A program made the translations under genes and the position numbers. DNA of 64,000 nt from Ophiura sarsii (taxonomy: Eukaryota > Echinodermata > Ophiuroidea > Amphilepidida > Ophiuridae). Positions 1-12,834 of the stretch are shown here, piece after piece. Where the stretch lies: assembly GCA_035610835.1 (NCBI GenBank), contig CM069452.1, forward strand, positions 67,552,919 through 67,616,918. Direction: 5' to 3'. Within the stretch, counting starts at the first letter, position 1. Each line of letters opens with the position of its first letter. Under the pieces are notes generated by a model, which ran no database searches, was not told the origin of the DNA, and saw nothing but the letters and a program-made list of their open reading frames with translations.

Positions 1-115
1 ATCGTCTGCTACAATCACGCCTTATCAGTATAGCGCCACCAATTATATGCTGACTAAATTTAAATTTAAAAGTGGACTCCGATCGGCAAGCTGAGTGGCA
101 AACCCCTGCTCTAAT
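1..115 (+). repeat. Dispersed repeat, copy 1 (partial at window edge)
   Basis: The stretch starting ATCGTCTGCTACAATC and running through AGTGGACTCCGATCGGC closely matches the reverse complement of about 23165-23275. A shorter piece of the same sequence (CAGCGCCACCAATTCTATGC) recurs near 23497. It is an interspersed repeat of unknown class and may continue to the left of the window. Confidence 0.6.
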
Positions 116-279
116 GTGATCGCGCTAACGACTGACTGAGTCAGCCAAACTTTTTTTTGAGATATTGAACAGGATCAATATTCTCCTGAGAAAAAAAATC
201 AGCTTTACAAGGATCGCTTGCACTTTTAAATGCATGAAGCATGAAGCATGTCCTTTGTCTTGATACACAGTAAAAAAAA

Positions 280-735
280 AAGTGAACAACATGTTTAAAA
301 AATTGAACAACTGCTGTTTGACGGGTGAGCTGAGCAACTTGTTGCTCAAAATATTAAACATCTGGGGTTGTTTAAAGTTTTAAACACCTAGTTGTTTAAC
401 TTTTTAAACAACATGTTTAAAATCAGATTTTACACATTGGTGTTGTTTAAAAATTGTTGTTCAATTTTCAAGGGTTGTTTAAAGAAAGTTGTTCAATCCT
501 CATGGGTTGTTCAAAGAAAGTTGTTCAATCATCTTGGGTTGTTCAAAGAAAGTTGTTCAATCATCTTGGGTTGTTCAAAGAAAGTTGTTCAATCATCTTG
601 GGTTGTTCAAAGAAAGTTGTTCAATCCTCATGGATGAAATTGGCCTGTTTAAATAACCAGGGTTGTTTAATGGTGGTTGTTTAAAACTGCAGGGTTGTTT
701 AAATGATGGTTGTTAAAAAAACAGGGTTGTTTAAT
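280..735. repeat. GTTGTT(T/C)AA-rich tandem repeat region
   Basis: The region is built from short GTTGTTTAAA and GTTGTTCAA words. Between about 470 and 632 there are five near-identical 32-bp units (starts near 472, 504, 536, 568, 600) containing GTTGTTCAAAGAAAGTTG. The inverse word AAACAAC is again dense at 1090-1270. The short open frames here come from the repeat and are not genes. Confidence 0.75.
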
Positions 736-1279
736 GGTAGTAGTTTAAAATTCCAGCACGATTTGAAGACTTGAATTTCTTGTGTTGAAGTACACAGACA
801 GAACGGCAGAACTGTCGAATTCGGATGCCTTCTGTCTGTGGAGCAAAATCGCGAAATTAAAATTATATTTGTGCAAAAAATATCCATCTTCGCCGTCTAT
901 CATCAAACTATATCGGTTCTTTGGTCATCATATTTCATTATTTTCTTGATTGTATTTCCCCATCTTGTCAGCAAAATCTTTAAAATGATGATTTAAAATC
1001 GAAATTTGTTTACCGAATGAAATACGGCGGCCGTTAATTTGAAGCATATCGCAAACGAATCATTGTGACACGTGACTTGTGACGTCACAAGTAAACAACG
1101 TTGTTCAAGATCACTTTGTATTGATGTGAACGACGTTCTTTATACTGTAAACAACACCTGTTTAAAAAAATGTTGTCTTCTTTAAACAACGATGTATAAC
1201 TTTTACACATCTGTTGTTTGAAAAAGTGTACAACAGAAATTGAACAGCGATATTTTGTACATCGTTTTCTCTGTGTATA

Positions 1280-1801
1280 AACACAACACCAAAAGTAAGT
1301 CCCCCTAAACAATTCGTCATAACATCGTAAGATAAAACATTTTACCAATAAAACTTAGTTAGAAATAATCCTATTACTGTTTCCTAAGTGATGTTTGAAA
1401 ATGAAAGATTTCCATTACTTCATGGCTGAATGAGCTCAAATGGAAGACAAAAACTGCCCTTCTCAAAAGTCACAAAAGTTTATGAATTGCTTCTCACTAA
1501 TGGAAAAGTACCCGTGGCTGAGCAAAATTTACTGTAATGTGTAATCAATTCATTATCATTCAGCCATGTAAATCCCATTCTTGGCTTAGATATTAGCATA
1601 GTGAGTTGTGACTTTTGAGAAGGACAGTTTTTGTCTTATCTTGAGCTTATTCAGCCATGAAGTCATGGACATCTTTCATTTTCAAACACCACTTAGGAAA
1701 CAGTCATAGGATTATTTCTAACTAAGTTTTATTGGTAAAATGTTTTATCTTACGATTTTATGACGAATTGTTTAGGGGGGACTTACTTTTGGTGTTGTGT
1801 T
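1280..1801. mobile_element. Fold-back (palindromic) MITE-like element, AAAAGTAAGTCC family
   Basis: The left arm (about 1280-1470) and right arm (about 1610-1801) are reverse complements over most of their length, around a loop near 1480-1605. The outer ends read AACACAACACCAAAAGTAAG and its complement. There is no transposase frame inside, so it is non-autonomous. A terminal sequence like AAAAGTAAGTCC also occurs in the element at 14062-14851. Confidence 0.75.
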
Positions 1802-4237
1802 GATATGCACACCATTCACAAATCAATTGAAAATGCCTATGTCTTCTATTGAAGTGTTCAATGGAACAGAACGTTGGTTTGCTGACCTTTACGGCCCTTC
1901 GTTCTGGATGGTGATTTTTAAATATCTGAAGTTGAATGAAAAAATCAAAGTTAAACTGATTGCCCTCCTTCTGTACCAATTAGAATAGTTTTTCTTTATG
2001 TGATGGACAATTTTTACTTTAGGCGACGAAGCAATAACCTTGTTTTTTGATTGTTTTGGAGGTGTTTTTTATGTTTTATTAAGTATAGCCTGTCATTCTT
2101 TTAACAGAGTAACGCTTGTATTCAAAGGGTCGGCTTGTTGAAGGTCGTGCATTGACTTGATCTGAACAACGAATACTATGGGAGCGAAAACCTTTTGTTA
2201 CTGGCACGCATGAGTAAAGTGGATTCCCTCTACAATGAACCAAGATTTTAATTTCAGTGCCATAAGATCTGGAAAAAAGGTTACAGGGAACATTCTCTCT
2301 TCGACGATGCTCCTAGCGTGAGTCAACTGAAAGCCTAGTCCGATGGTAGGCTCAGGCGCCACTTGGCCAATGCGTCGATCAAAAAATCAGCAACAAGTGA
2401 TGTTTTATCTTTAGAGATATGTACACATTTTCTTATAATACTTTTTACAACGCTTCCAATTATTATAGCATATGCACGGCGTCTCATTTAGGCCCACGGG
2501 CCGGGCCGGTCAGAGAAGTTCTCCCGCGGCGGCGTCATCCAATTAAACCGGGAACATTTAACTTCACACTCAACTTTAAAAAAAGGTGAAAAAACAACGG
2601 TAACCGAATACTAGTACACTTTACACTTGAATATAGTGGCGCGCCGGCCGTCACTCTGTTGCAAGTATATATATTCGCCAAAAATTTGGGCAACCTTTTA
2701 CTATTTTTTGTCGGTACATCACGCCTTACGTCGGTACAACTATGTCTTCCCCCCCCCCCGCCCCCCCCCCCCCCCTGTTTCAAGAAGCTGGCTACGCCAC
2801 TGATTTTTGCGCATGTTGGATGTGCCGGCCCGCGCACGTGTCCGCATTGCGGCGTGGGTCATTCTCGCTTATAGTCCGGCGTGGTCCTTGCTACACGGCG
2901 CCTCATGGCGACATTTATTATCGGCATCAAACCATCTATATGTGTATCAATCAATGCATTGTCGGCCTGCTTGAGTCAAAATCAAATACCATACCATGGG
3001 ATGGGATATACAACTGTCACTGGATATACCAAACCGTCCGTGATCTTTTGCTGATTGAGCTTTTAAGCTTTTCCACCCAAACTGGCCGGAGCCCGGGGAT
3101 AAGATCTACGGTTGATTAGCGCATTTAAGAGGTTGTGTCACTTGCATTGCAGTTGCAGCACACGCTCAATAGGAATTTGTCCACGATTTTTATGGACAAA
3201 TCCAAAGCGACTCTCCAGAGGGCCTTTTCGATATTCAGACGATGCCGGACATAAGTTCGTGTGACGAATATTCTAGGTGAAATTCGATGGGGGAACGCTC
3301 GGACTGCATTATAGGGGACGATCATATTACTAACTTCGGCAGCGCCCGGGCATCGTTCGGGGACCTTTTGATCATCACTCAGGTCATGTCAGTAGAAAAT
3401 TAGGCAAAACACTCGTTTTAGACCAATCCAATCACAGCTGTTGTTATTTCCGGGCCTCGATACCTGCCTGTAATTGACTTCCGCTGTTTTGATAAAATAC
3501 TGTTTCGTCAATGTTTATCAACAAACAAATTTCACTCCCAGTTTAACATTTTAAAAATTGTCAGGTAGGCAAACAAATTTCACTCCCAGTTTAACATTTT
3601 AAAAATTGTCAGGTAGGCCTATAGCGGCGATTATTTTCTAAAATCTTGTGCGCCTCTAGTGATTCTCCCAACATGTAAAATAACACCAGTCAGATAGATT
3701 CATCATTGACTTTATCAACAAGGAATGATAACGATGATGCAACTAACTAGCTATGAAAGTCGGATATTTTCATCAATATTGTTCAACATTTTTGAATAAA
3801 ATTAGTCAAACTTTTGGCTTCATGTTCAATGTTCAAATAACCGATGCCTAATGGTGAAATAGCTCAACTTCTGCTGTTTCAATTTGCGAGAAAAACACTT
3901 CCGATATAGGCAAAGAGGTCAGCTGTCCAATAGATTGTGACCAAAAAAAAAATCCATTTTACAGTTTCCAGTATTTATGATTATATTTAGCGCAAAGTGG
4001 CCTCCTTTTATGTTGCAACTTGGGTCATATTATAATCAAAATCCATTTAGAGTATTCTTTTCTCTCATCATGTTAGAAGGCTGACAGCAAATTGTTAACT
4101 TTTGATATGTGGCTCTTTTTACTTGTTCTTTTCTTCCATCTTTTCTAATTTTCTTTTCATTCAGCCAGCATGCTTATATAGGCTTTTTAAGGACCTTCAG
4201 GACCCAAGCGTGTGTCCATACAGTCCAATCGTGAAAA
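1802..4237. other. Intergenic DNA with no supported gene
   Basis: I see no coding exon here. It holds two C runs (2749-2759 and 2761-2775), followed at 2789-2801 by GGCTACGCCACTG, which looks like the right end of a hAT-type MITE. A 48-bp direct duplication occupies about 3523-3618 (unit begins CAAACAAATTTCACTCCC). Open frames over the C run are low-complexity artefacts. Confidence 0.6.
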
Positions 4238-4283
4238 TAAACAAACAAACAAACAAACAAACAAACAAACAAACAAACAAACA
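4238..4283. repeat. (AAAC)n microsatellite
   Basis: About eleven perfect AAAC units in a row. Confidence 0.95.
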
Positions 4284-4464
4284 TAACATTGAAACCAACG
4301 GAGATTTAAAAATTACGGCCGTTCGTGTCCACTATGGTCCTTTTTGCTATGGTCTGGTACTTTCAATTTTCGACTCTACATCAGGTAGCGGTATGGTGTA
4401 GAAGTCCCAAGTATGCAAATGATACACCATACCCTTACCCAGAAACTAGGTCTGGTGAACCAGT

Positions 4465-5605
4465 ATCATCAGGCACTATACTGGTATTAATTTTCACTTT
4501 TATGCGGACGACACCCAACTGTATATATCTTTCGATCCTCGTATACCGGGTGAGGCTGAACGTGCCCTATCTCTTTTAAGTGAATGTATTGATGAAGTCA
4601 GGAATTGGATGTCACAAAATATGCTATGTCTGAATAATGATAAGACTGAATTTTTCATTGCCGCAAGTTCCAAATACTTGAACTCACTCTCTGGCATGTC
4701 AATTCGTGTTGGTGACATGCATATCAAATCTAGTTCTCATGTTCGCAATCTTGGTGTTGAATTTGATAGTTCTCTGAAAATGTCCCAGCATGTGTCCATA
4801 TTGTGTCGCAGTTTGAAATTCTATCTGAGGAATTTATCCCGTGTTCGAATGTTCATTGATAAAAACACATGTCACCATGCAGTTCGGGCTCTTATTACAT
4901 CACGCCTTGATTATGCAAATTCTCTTTATTTGGAACTACCGCAAAAGAAATTAAACGTCTTCAGCGTCTTCAGAATCGCGCTGCCAAACTTATTTTCAGA
5001 GCCTCTAAATATGATCATGCATCTCCATACTTGCAAGAATTACACTGGCTTCCTGTAATGGAACGGATTGAATTCAAAATGTTATTGTTTGTTTTTAAAT
5101 GTTTCACTCACTGTGCTCCACCATACATTGAGGAACTTCTTTTAACTTATATGCCTGGCAGGAGTGGGCTTCGCTCGAGCACTGACACTAGACTTCTTAG
5201 TAGACCTAAAACACGCCTTGTTTCCGCAAGTAAAGGTTTCTCTGCCGCCGCTCCTATGCTCTGGAACAAGCTCCCACATAATATCCGTCATGCTTCTTCT
5301 GTTACCCAGTTCAGAAAACTATTAAAAACACATCTTTTCTTGCGTAATTTGTAATCTGTTTATTGGTTGTCTCTTCTCATCAACTTGTTTTAAAAATGTG
5401 TTTGTATTTTAGAAAATTCTATTGTATATGTATTTTTACCTTTTACCAAGTATGTACTTTTCCTTTTTACCAAGTATGTATTTTTACCTTTTACCGTGTA
5501 TGTATTTAATTCTATATGTATTTTATTCTGTAAAGCGCTGTGGTACCTCATTGTGTAAGAGCGCTATATAAATGCCTTGTATAATAATAATAATAATAAT
5601 AATAA
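4465..5605 (+). mobile_element. 5'-truncated non-LTR retrotransposon (CR1/L2-like LINE) fragment
   Basis: The translated stretch from about 4465 carries the reverse transcriptase palm motif FHFYADDTQLY (about 4489-4521), followed by a long match to the thumb and C-terminal part of LINE polymerases. That part includes LCLNNDKTEF near 4623, then LHWLPV near 5034 and APMLWNKLP near 5251. The reading frame shifts once near 4948, so the copy is dead. A stop just upstream at 4456 and the loss of everything before the YADD region show 5' truncation. The 3' UTR ends AGCGCTATATAAATGCC followed by (TAA)n at 5580-5605, a tail typical of CR1/L2-group elements. The clade assignment is by appearance only. 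Confidence 0.85.
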
Positions 5606-5996
5606 ATGTGCGGTTTACTAGGCGTGCTATGCCTCTATGCATGTACATGTATAAACATGGACTATGGCAAACCAGGCACGTCATTATAAATTTGGGGGCG
5701 TGTTTTGACCGATACTGCTGGTAAACCGGTTGGATGAGTTTTATTTGTGTTGTAAATCTCATCCAAACTAATTCTTTCAATTAATTTACCGATGAGTTTC
5801 CAAAATGGCTGTGCTCGTGTCTTTAGTCAAGTTAAAGTCAAAAGTATCAATAATGTCAATTTATTTTTGAGCCTGCGGTCTATTGAAAGTTATTCAACAT
5901 TAATTCGGCTTCACTGAGATCTTGGACGAAAGAGGATTCTATGAGGAGTTAAGTGTTTGTTGAAAATTGTGTGCTTGATGAATTGGATACGATCTG
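5606..5996. other. Unassigned DNA between LINE and satellite array
   Basis: No exon, RNA gene or clear repeat is visible. It ends where the first degenerate units of the 158-bp array begin. Confidence 0.5.
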
Positions 5997-8900
5997 CTGC
6001 ACATTTTCTATCTACTGAATATAGCAGTATCCAAGAACAAGTGGCACATTACAATCTACTGAACATAAGAATGTACCTGTAATGCTGGGACATATTACTA
6101 TTTGCTGAAGATAGTGACATCCCAGTTACTATCTACTGAAGATAGCATTAAGTACAATGACATATTACAATCTGCTTATGAAAATAACATCCAATTACAG
6201 TGATATATTACTATCGACTTAACACAAGAATATCCCGGAACACTCGAACAAATTACTATTTGCTGAAAATAGTGACATCCCAGTTACTATCTACTGAAGA
6301 TAGCATTAAGTACAATGACATATTACAATCTGCTTATGAAAATAACATCCAATTACAGTGATATATTACTATCTACTTAACACAAGAATATCCCGGAACA
6401 CTCGAACAAATTACTATTTGCTGAAAATAGTGACATCCCAGTTACTATCTACTGAAGATAGCATTAAGTACAATGACATATTACAATCTGCTTATGAAAA
6501 TAACATCCAATTACAGTGATATATTACTATCTACTTAACACAAGAATATCCCAGTACACTCGAACAAATTACTATTTGCTGAAAATAGTGACTTCCCAGT
6601 TACTATCTACTGAAGATAGCATTAAGTACAATGACATATTACAATCTGCTTATGAAAATAACATCCAATTACAGTGATATATTACTATCTACTTAACACA
6701 AGAATATCCCAGTACACTCGAACAAATTACTATTTGCTGAAAATAGTGACTTCCCAGTTACTATCTACTGAAGATAGCATTAAGTACAATGACATATTAC
6801 AATCTGCTTATGAAAATAACATCCAATTACAGTGATATATTTCTATCTACTTAACACAAGAATATCCCAGTACACTCGAACAAATTACTATTTGCAGAAG
6901 ATAGTGACTTCCCAATTACTATCTACTGAAGATAGCATTAAGTACAATGACATATTACAATCTGCTTATGAAAATAACATCCAATTACAGTGATATATTA
7001 CTATCTACTTAACACAAGAATATCCCAGTACACTCGAACAAATTACTATTTGCTGAAGATAGTGACTTCCCAATTACTATCTACTGAAGATAGCATTAAG
7101 TACAATGACATAATTACAATCTGCTTATGAAAATAACATCCAATTACAGTGATATATTACTATCTACTTAACACAAGAATATCCCAGTACACTCGAACAA
7201 ATTACTATTTGCTGAAGATAGTGACTTCCCAGTTACTATCTACTGAAGATAGCATTAAGTACAATGACATATTACAATCTGCTTATGAAAATAACATCCA
7301 ATTACAGTGATATATTTCTATCTACTTAACACAAGAATATCCCGGAACACTCGAACAAATTACTATTTGCAGAAGATAGTGACATCCAAGTTACTATCTA
7401 CTGAAGATAGCATTAAGTACAATGACATATTACAATCTGCTTATGAAAATAACATCCAATTACAGTGATATATTTCTATCTACTTAACACAAGAATATCC
7501 CGGAACACTCGAACAAATTACTATTTGCAGAAGATAGTGACATCCAAGTTACTATCTACTGAAGATAGCATTAAGTACAATGACATATTACAATCTGCTT
7601 ATGAAAATAACATCCAAATACAGTGATATATTACTATCTACTTAACACAAGAATATCCCGGAACACTCGAACAAATTACTATTTGCTGAAGATAGTGACT
7701 TCCCAGTTACTATCTACTGAAGATAGCATTAAGTACAATGACATATTACAATCTGCTTATGAAAATAACATCCAATTACAGTGATATATTACTATCTACT
7801 TAACACAAGAATATCCCAGTACACTCGAACAAATTACTATTTGCTGAAGATAGTGACTTCCCAGTTACTATCTACTGAAGATAGCATTAAGTACAATGAC
7901 ATATTACAATCTGCTTATGAAAATAACATCCAATTACAGTGATATATTACTATCTACTTAACACAAGAATATCCCAGTACACTCGAACAAATTACTATTT
8001 GCTGAAGATAGTGACTTCCCAGTTACTATCTACTGAAGATAGCATTAAGTACAATGACATATTACAATCTGCTTATGAAAATAACATCCAATTACAGTGA
8101 TATATTACTATCTACTTAACACAAGAATATCCCAGTACACTCGAACAAATTACTATTTGCTGAAGATAGTGACATCCCAGTTACTATCTACTGAAGATAG
8201 CATTAAGTACAATGACATATTACAATCTGCTTATGAAAATAACATCCAATTACAGTGATATATTACTATCTACTTAACACAAGAATATCCCAGTACACTC
8301 GAACAAATTACTATTTGCTGAAGATAGTGACTTCCCAGTTACTATCTACTGAAGATAGCATTAAGTACAATGACATATTACAATCTGCTTATGAAAATAA
8401 CATCCAATTACAGTGATATATTACTATCTACTTAACACAAGAATATCCCAGTACACTCGAACAAATTACTATTTGCTGAAGATAGTGACTTCCTAGTTAC
8501 TATCTACTGAAGATAGCATTAAGTACAATGACATAATTACAATCTGCTTATGAAAATAACATCCAATTACAGTGATATATTACTATCTACTTAACACAAG
8601 AATATCCCAGTACACTCGAACAAATTACTATTTGCTGAAGATAGTGACTTCCCAGTTACTATCTACTGAAGATAGCATTAAGTACAATGACATATTACAA
8701 TCTGCTTAAGAAAAATAACATCCAATTACAGTGATATATTACTATCTACTTAACACAAGAATATCCCAGTACACTCGAACAAATTACTATTTGCTGAAAA
8801 TAGTGACTTCCCAGTTACTATCTACTGAAGATAGCATTAAGTACAATGACATAATTACAATCTGCTTATGAAAATAACATCCAATTACAGTGATATATTA

Positions 8901-11352
8901 CTATCTACTTAACACAAGAATATCCCAGTACACTCGAACAAATTACTATTTGCTGAAGATAGTGACTTCCCAATTACTATCTACTGAAGATAGCATTAAG
9001 TACAATGACATATTACAATCTGCTTATGAAAATAACATCCAATTACAGTGATATATTTCTATCTACTTAACACAAGAATATCCCGGAACACTCGAACAAA
9101 TTACTATTTGCAGAAGATAGTGACATCCAAGTTACTATCTACTGAAGATAGCATTAAGTACAATGACATATTACAATCTGCTTATGAAAATAACATCCAA
9201 TTACAGCCTGATATATTACTATCTACTTAACACAAGAATATCCCGGAACACTCGAACAAATTACTATTTGCTGAAGATAGTGACTTCCCAGTTACTATCT
9301 ACTGAAGATAGCATTAAGTACAATGACATATTACAATCTGCTTAAGAAAATAGCATCCAATTACAGTGATATATTACTATCTACTTAACACAAGAATATC
9401 CCGGAACACTCGAACAAATTACTATTTGCTGAAGATAGTGACTTCCCAGTTACTATCTACTGAAGATAGCATTAAGTACAATGACATATTACAATCTGCT
9501 TATGAAAATAACATCCAATTACAGCCTGATATATTACTATCTACTTAACACAAGAATATCCCAGTACACTCGAACAAATTACTATTTGCTGAAAATAGTG
9601 ACTTCCCAGTTACTATCTACCGAAGATAGCATTAAGTACAATGACATATTACAATCTGCTTATGAAAATAACATCCAATTACAGTGATATATTACTATCT
9701 ACTTAACACAAGAATATCCCGGAACACTCGAACAAATTACTATTTGCAGAAGATAGTGACATCCAAGTTACTATCTACTGAAGATAGCATTAAGTACAAT
9801 GACATAATTACAATCTGCTTATGAAAATAACATCCAATTACAGTGATATATTACTATCTACTTAACACAAGAATATCCCAGTACACTCGAACATATTACT
9901 ATTTGCAGAAGATAGTGACATCCAAGTTACTATCTACTGAAGATAGCATTAAGTACAATGACATATTACAATCTGCTTATGAAAATAACATCCAATTACA
10001 GCCTGATATATTACTATCTACTTAACACAAGAATATCCCAGTACACTCGAACAAATTACTATTTGCTGAAGATAGTGACTTCCCAGTTATTATCTACTGA
10101 AGATAGCATTAAGTACAATGACATATTACAATCTGCTTATGAAAATAACATCCAATTACAGTGATATATTTCTATCTACTTAACACAAGAATATCCCGGA
10201 ACACTCGAACAAATTACTATTTGCAGAAGATAGTGACATCCCAGTTACTATCTACTGAAGATAGCATTAAGTACAATGACATAATTACAATCTGCTTATG
10301 AAAATAACATCCAATTACAGTGATATATTACTATCTACTTAACACAAGAATATCCCAGTACACTCGAACAAATTACTATTTGCTGAAGATAGTGACTTCC
10401 CAGTTACTATCTACTGAAGATAGCATTAAGTACAATGACATATTACAATCTGCTTATGAAAATAACATCCAATTACAGTGATATATTACTATCTACTTAA
10501 CACAAGAATATCCCAGTACACTCGAACAAATTACTATTTGCTGAAGATAGTGACATCCCAGTTACTATCTACTGAAGATAGCATTAAGTACAATGACATA
10601 TTACAATCTGCTTAAGAAAAATAACATCCAATTACAGTGATATATTACTATCTACTTAACACAAGAATATCCCAGTACACTCGAACAAATTACTATTTGC
10701 TGAAAATAGTGACTTCCCAGTTACTATCTACTGAAGATAGCATTAAGTACAATGACATATTACAATCTGCTTATGAAAATAACATCCAATTACAGCCTGA
10801 TATATTACTATCTACTTAACACAAGAATATCCCAGTACACTCGAACAAATTACTATTTGCTGAAGATAGTGACTTCCCAGTTACTATCTACTGAAGATAG
10901 CATTAAGTACAATGACATATTACAATCTGCTTATGAAAATAACATCCAATTACAGTGATATATTTCTATCTACTTAACACAAGAATATCCTGGAACACTC
11001 GAACAAATTACTATTTGCTGAAGATAGTGACTTCCCAGTTACTATCTACTGAAGATAGCATTAAGTACAATGACATATTACAATCTGCTTATGAAAATAA
11101 CATCCAATTACAGTGATATATTTCTATCTACTTAACACAAGAATATCCCTGAACACTCGAACATATTACTATTTGCTGAAGATAGTGACATCCAAATTAC
11201 TATCTACTGAAGATAGCAATAAGTACAATAACATTACAATCTGCTTAAGAAAATAATCCAATTACAGTGATAATACTATCTACTGAACATAAGAATATCC
11301 CGGAACACTCGAACAAATTACTATTTGCTGAAGATAGTGACATCCCAGATAT
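5997..11352. repeat. 158-bp satellite-like tandem array, about 34 copies
   Basis: A 158-bp unit repeats head to tail; the junction word ATTACAGTGATATATTAC recurs at 6201, 6359, 6517 and 6675 at exactly 158-bp spacing. Each unit contains related short palindrome-like words (CTATCTACTGAAGATAG and CTATTTGCTGAAGATAG). Central copies are nearly identical, while the first (before about 6200) and last (after about 11120) are visibly diverged, as expected for homogenisation by unequal exchange. Variant copies carry CCTGATAT in place of TGATAT (near 9207, 9525, 10001, 10796) or an extra A in ACATAATTAC. The 60-68-codon frames recur at the repeat period and are not genes. Confidence 0.95.
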
Positions 11353-11910
11353 TATCTATACTTAAAAAACCAAATGATTATTTATTAAACCAAGAGTGCT
11401 TATGGAACCAGCTGCATTATACCGGTACGTAACCTAACAAATCTTAGTCGATGGGACGTTTCACGCCTACTTTTCATTAGTATCAATTTTGCTATTCATA
11501 CTCATTTGTGACCTGGAACGCAAAAGCAACGTAATACGCCTTTTTTCTTTTCTTTTTTGTATATAAAGCGCAAATGTGAACAATAGCCCAACAGACATTA
11601 ACAAGGTTAATGACCAGAGTGATTAAAAATCAAACTGGTCATTAACAAGGTTAATGACCAGAGTGATTAAAAATTAAACTGGTAACTCTCGAAAAGAGAG
11701 CTCTGAAAGGCCAAATCAATTGATTCACTGCAACTCAGAAAATATGCATTCTTGTGCAAATTATAGTATCCATCGCATACATATACTAAAAGTAGTGCAT
11801 TTCACGGCGGAGTGTTAATTAGGCAACCCGTAGCAAGTTCAAGTCCAAATGAACAAGACTTGTTACCGTAATTAGTTACGCTCAAACCGAAGCGCATTAA
11901 CTTTGGAGTA
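11353..11910 (+). promoter_or_regulatory. Upstream region of the CTLD-NIDO-Calx-beta gene (5' UTR and promoter not resolved)
   Basis: This separates the satellite array from the start codon. A 44-bp direct duplication lies at 11597-11684 (unit begins ATTAACAAGGTTAATGACC). I see no clear TATA box or initiator, so no promoter can be fixed. The start codon context is GAGTAATGG, with G at -3 and G at +4, a favourable Kozak setting. Confidence 0.35.
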
Positions 11911-11983
11911 ATGGAGAACTTCATACGATTATGTGTTGCTGTTGTTTTTCTCTGTCACGTAGTGGAGGTGTCTACGCAGCCTG
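11911..11983 (+). CDS. Exon 1: signal peptide
   Basis: Residues 1-24, starting MENFIRLC with a hydrophobic core (CVAVVFLCHVV) and a likely cleavage site near VST-QP. It ends in phase 1 at a consensus GTGAGT donor. It is 8.6 kb from exon 2, but the phase matches and the rest of the protein needs a signal peptide. A further upstream non-coding exon cannot be excluded. Confidence 0.72.
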
Positions 11984-12792
11984 GTGAGTTAAAAACCTTT
12001 AAAACATTACAAAACTTTTATTAAAATGCATATATTATAAGGAAGATACAAACCTGTTACAAACATCTCAAACTCTGAAACATCTGAACAAAAAAAGTTA
12101 TGACTGAAATAAAGAAAAGAAATTGAAGCAGACCCAAAAAAGGAAGCGGGCAGGGGACGCTAAACATGGTTATTTTCTACTCGTAAACACAAGTTATGTT
12201 CCGATTTTCAACTTAAAGTTTTCTATTCTACATGAAAGGTCATCCTTAAAAAAGTCCGTAAAAAAGTTGTGTTCCAAAGTTTGAGTTGCATAGCTCTAAT
12301 GGTTCTTATTTTAGACGCACAAGATGCTGTGAATTGTACCATTGAGTAGTACACAAACTATATCGGTGGTTACCACCATTCACGGTAATTCGACGTTATT
12401 TCATCGATTTCTCCGTAATTATACCGACTTAGGCCGTCAAATTTCAGTATGATGATGAGAAAAATACGAGCTTTCATATGATATGAAAATCTCCGTATGT
12501 TTGAAATAATTCTGTGTTACGAAAATGTGACCGGGTCATCTATCTACCTTTAATTGTCTGATCTTCCCACGTCCACTGTCGCGTGTATTTCAGTACAGCT
12601 TGCCGCCCGTAGACTAAAGATCTTTTACAATTCTATTGTAACGAACTATTTCTTCAAATCAGAAGAGTATAGACTTATTACCAGTGGCGTAGCTAGGATT
12701 TTGTGTTCACGAGGGGGCGGCAAGATTTCCAACATTTTCTTAAAAGGGTGGCCCAATTTTCTTTTTTGAAATCAGCTCAGAAAATTTGAGAG

Positions 12793-12834
<42 letters not shown>

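Noticed and set aside
2535..2874. Proline- or glycine-rich open frames over the C run
   Set aside because: They are translations of a homopolymer on either strand; no domain or splice support.
9048..10958. Series of 60-68-codon frames (YYLLNTRIS... peptides) as a repeat-protein gene
   Set aside because: They recur exactly at the 158-bp satellite period, are interrupted by stops in every unit and follow the repeat rather than any gene structure.
5997..11352. CRISPR-like array
   Set aside because: Units are 158 bp, contiguous and nearly identical across their whole length, with no unique spacers, and the surrounding DNA is animal.
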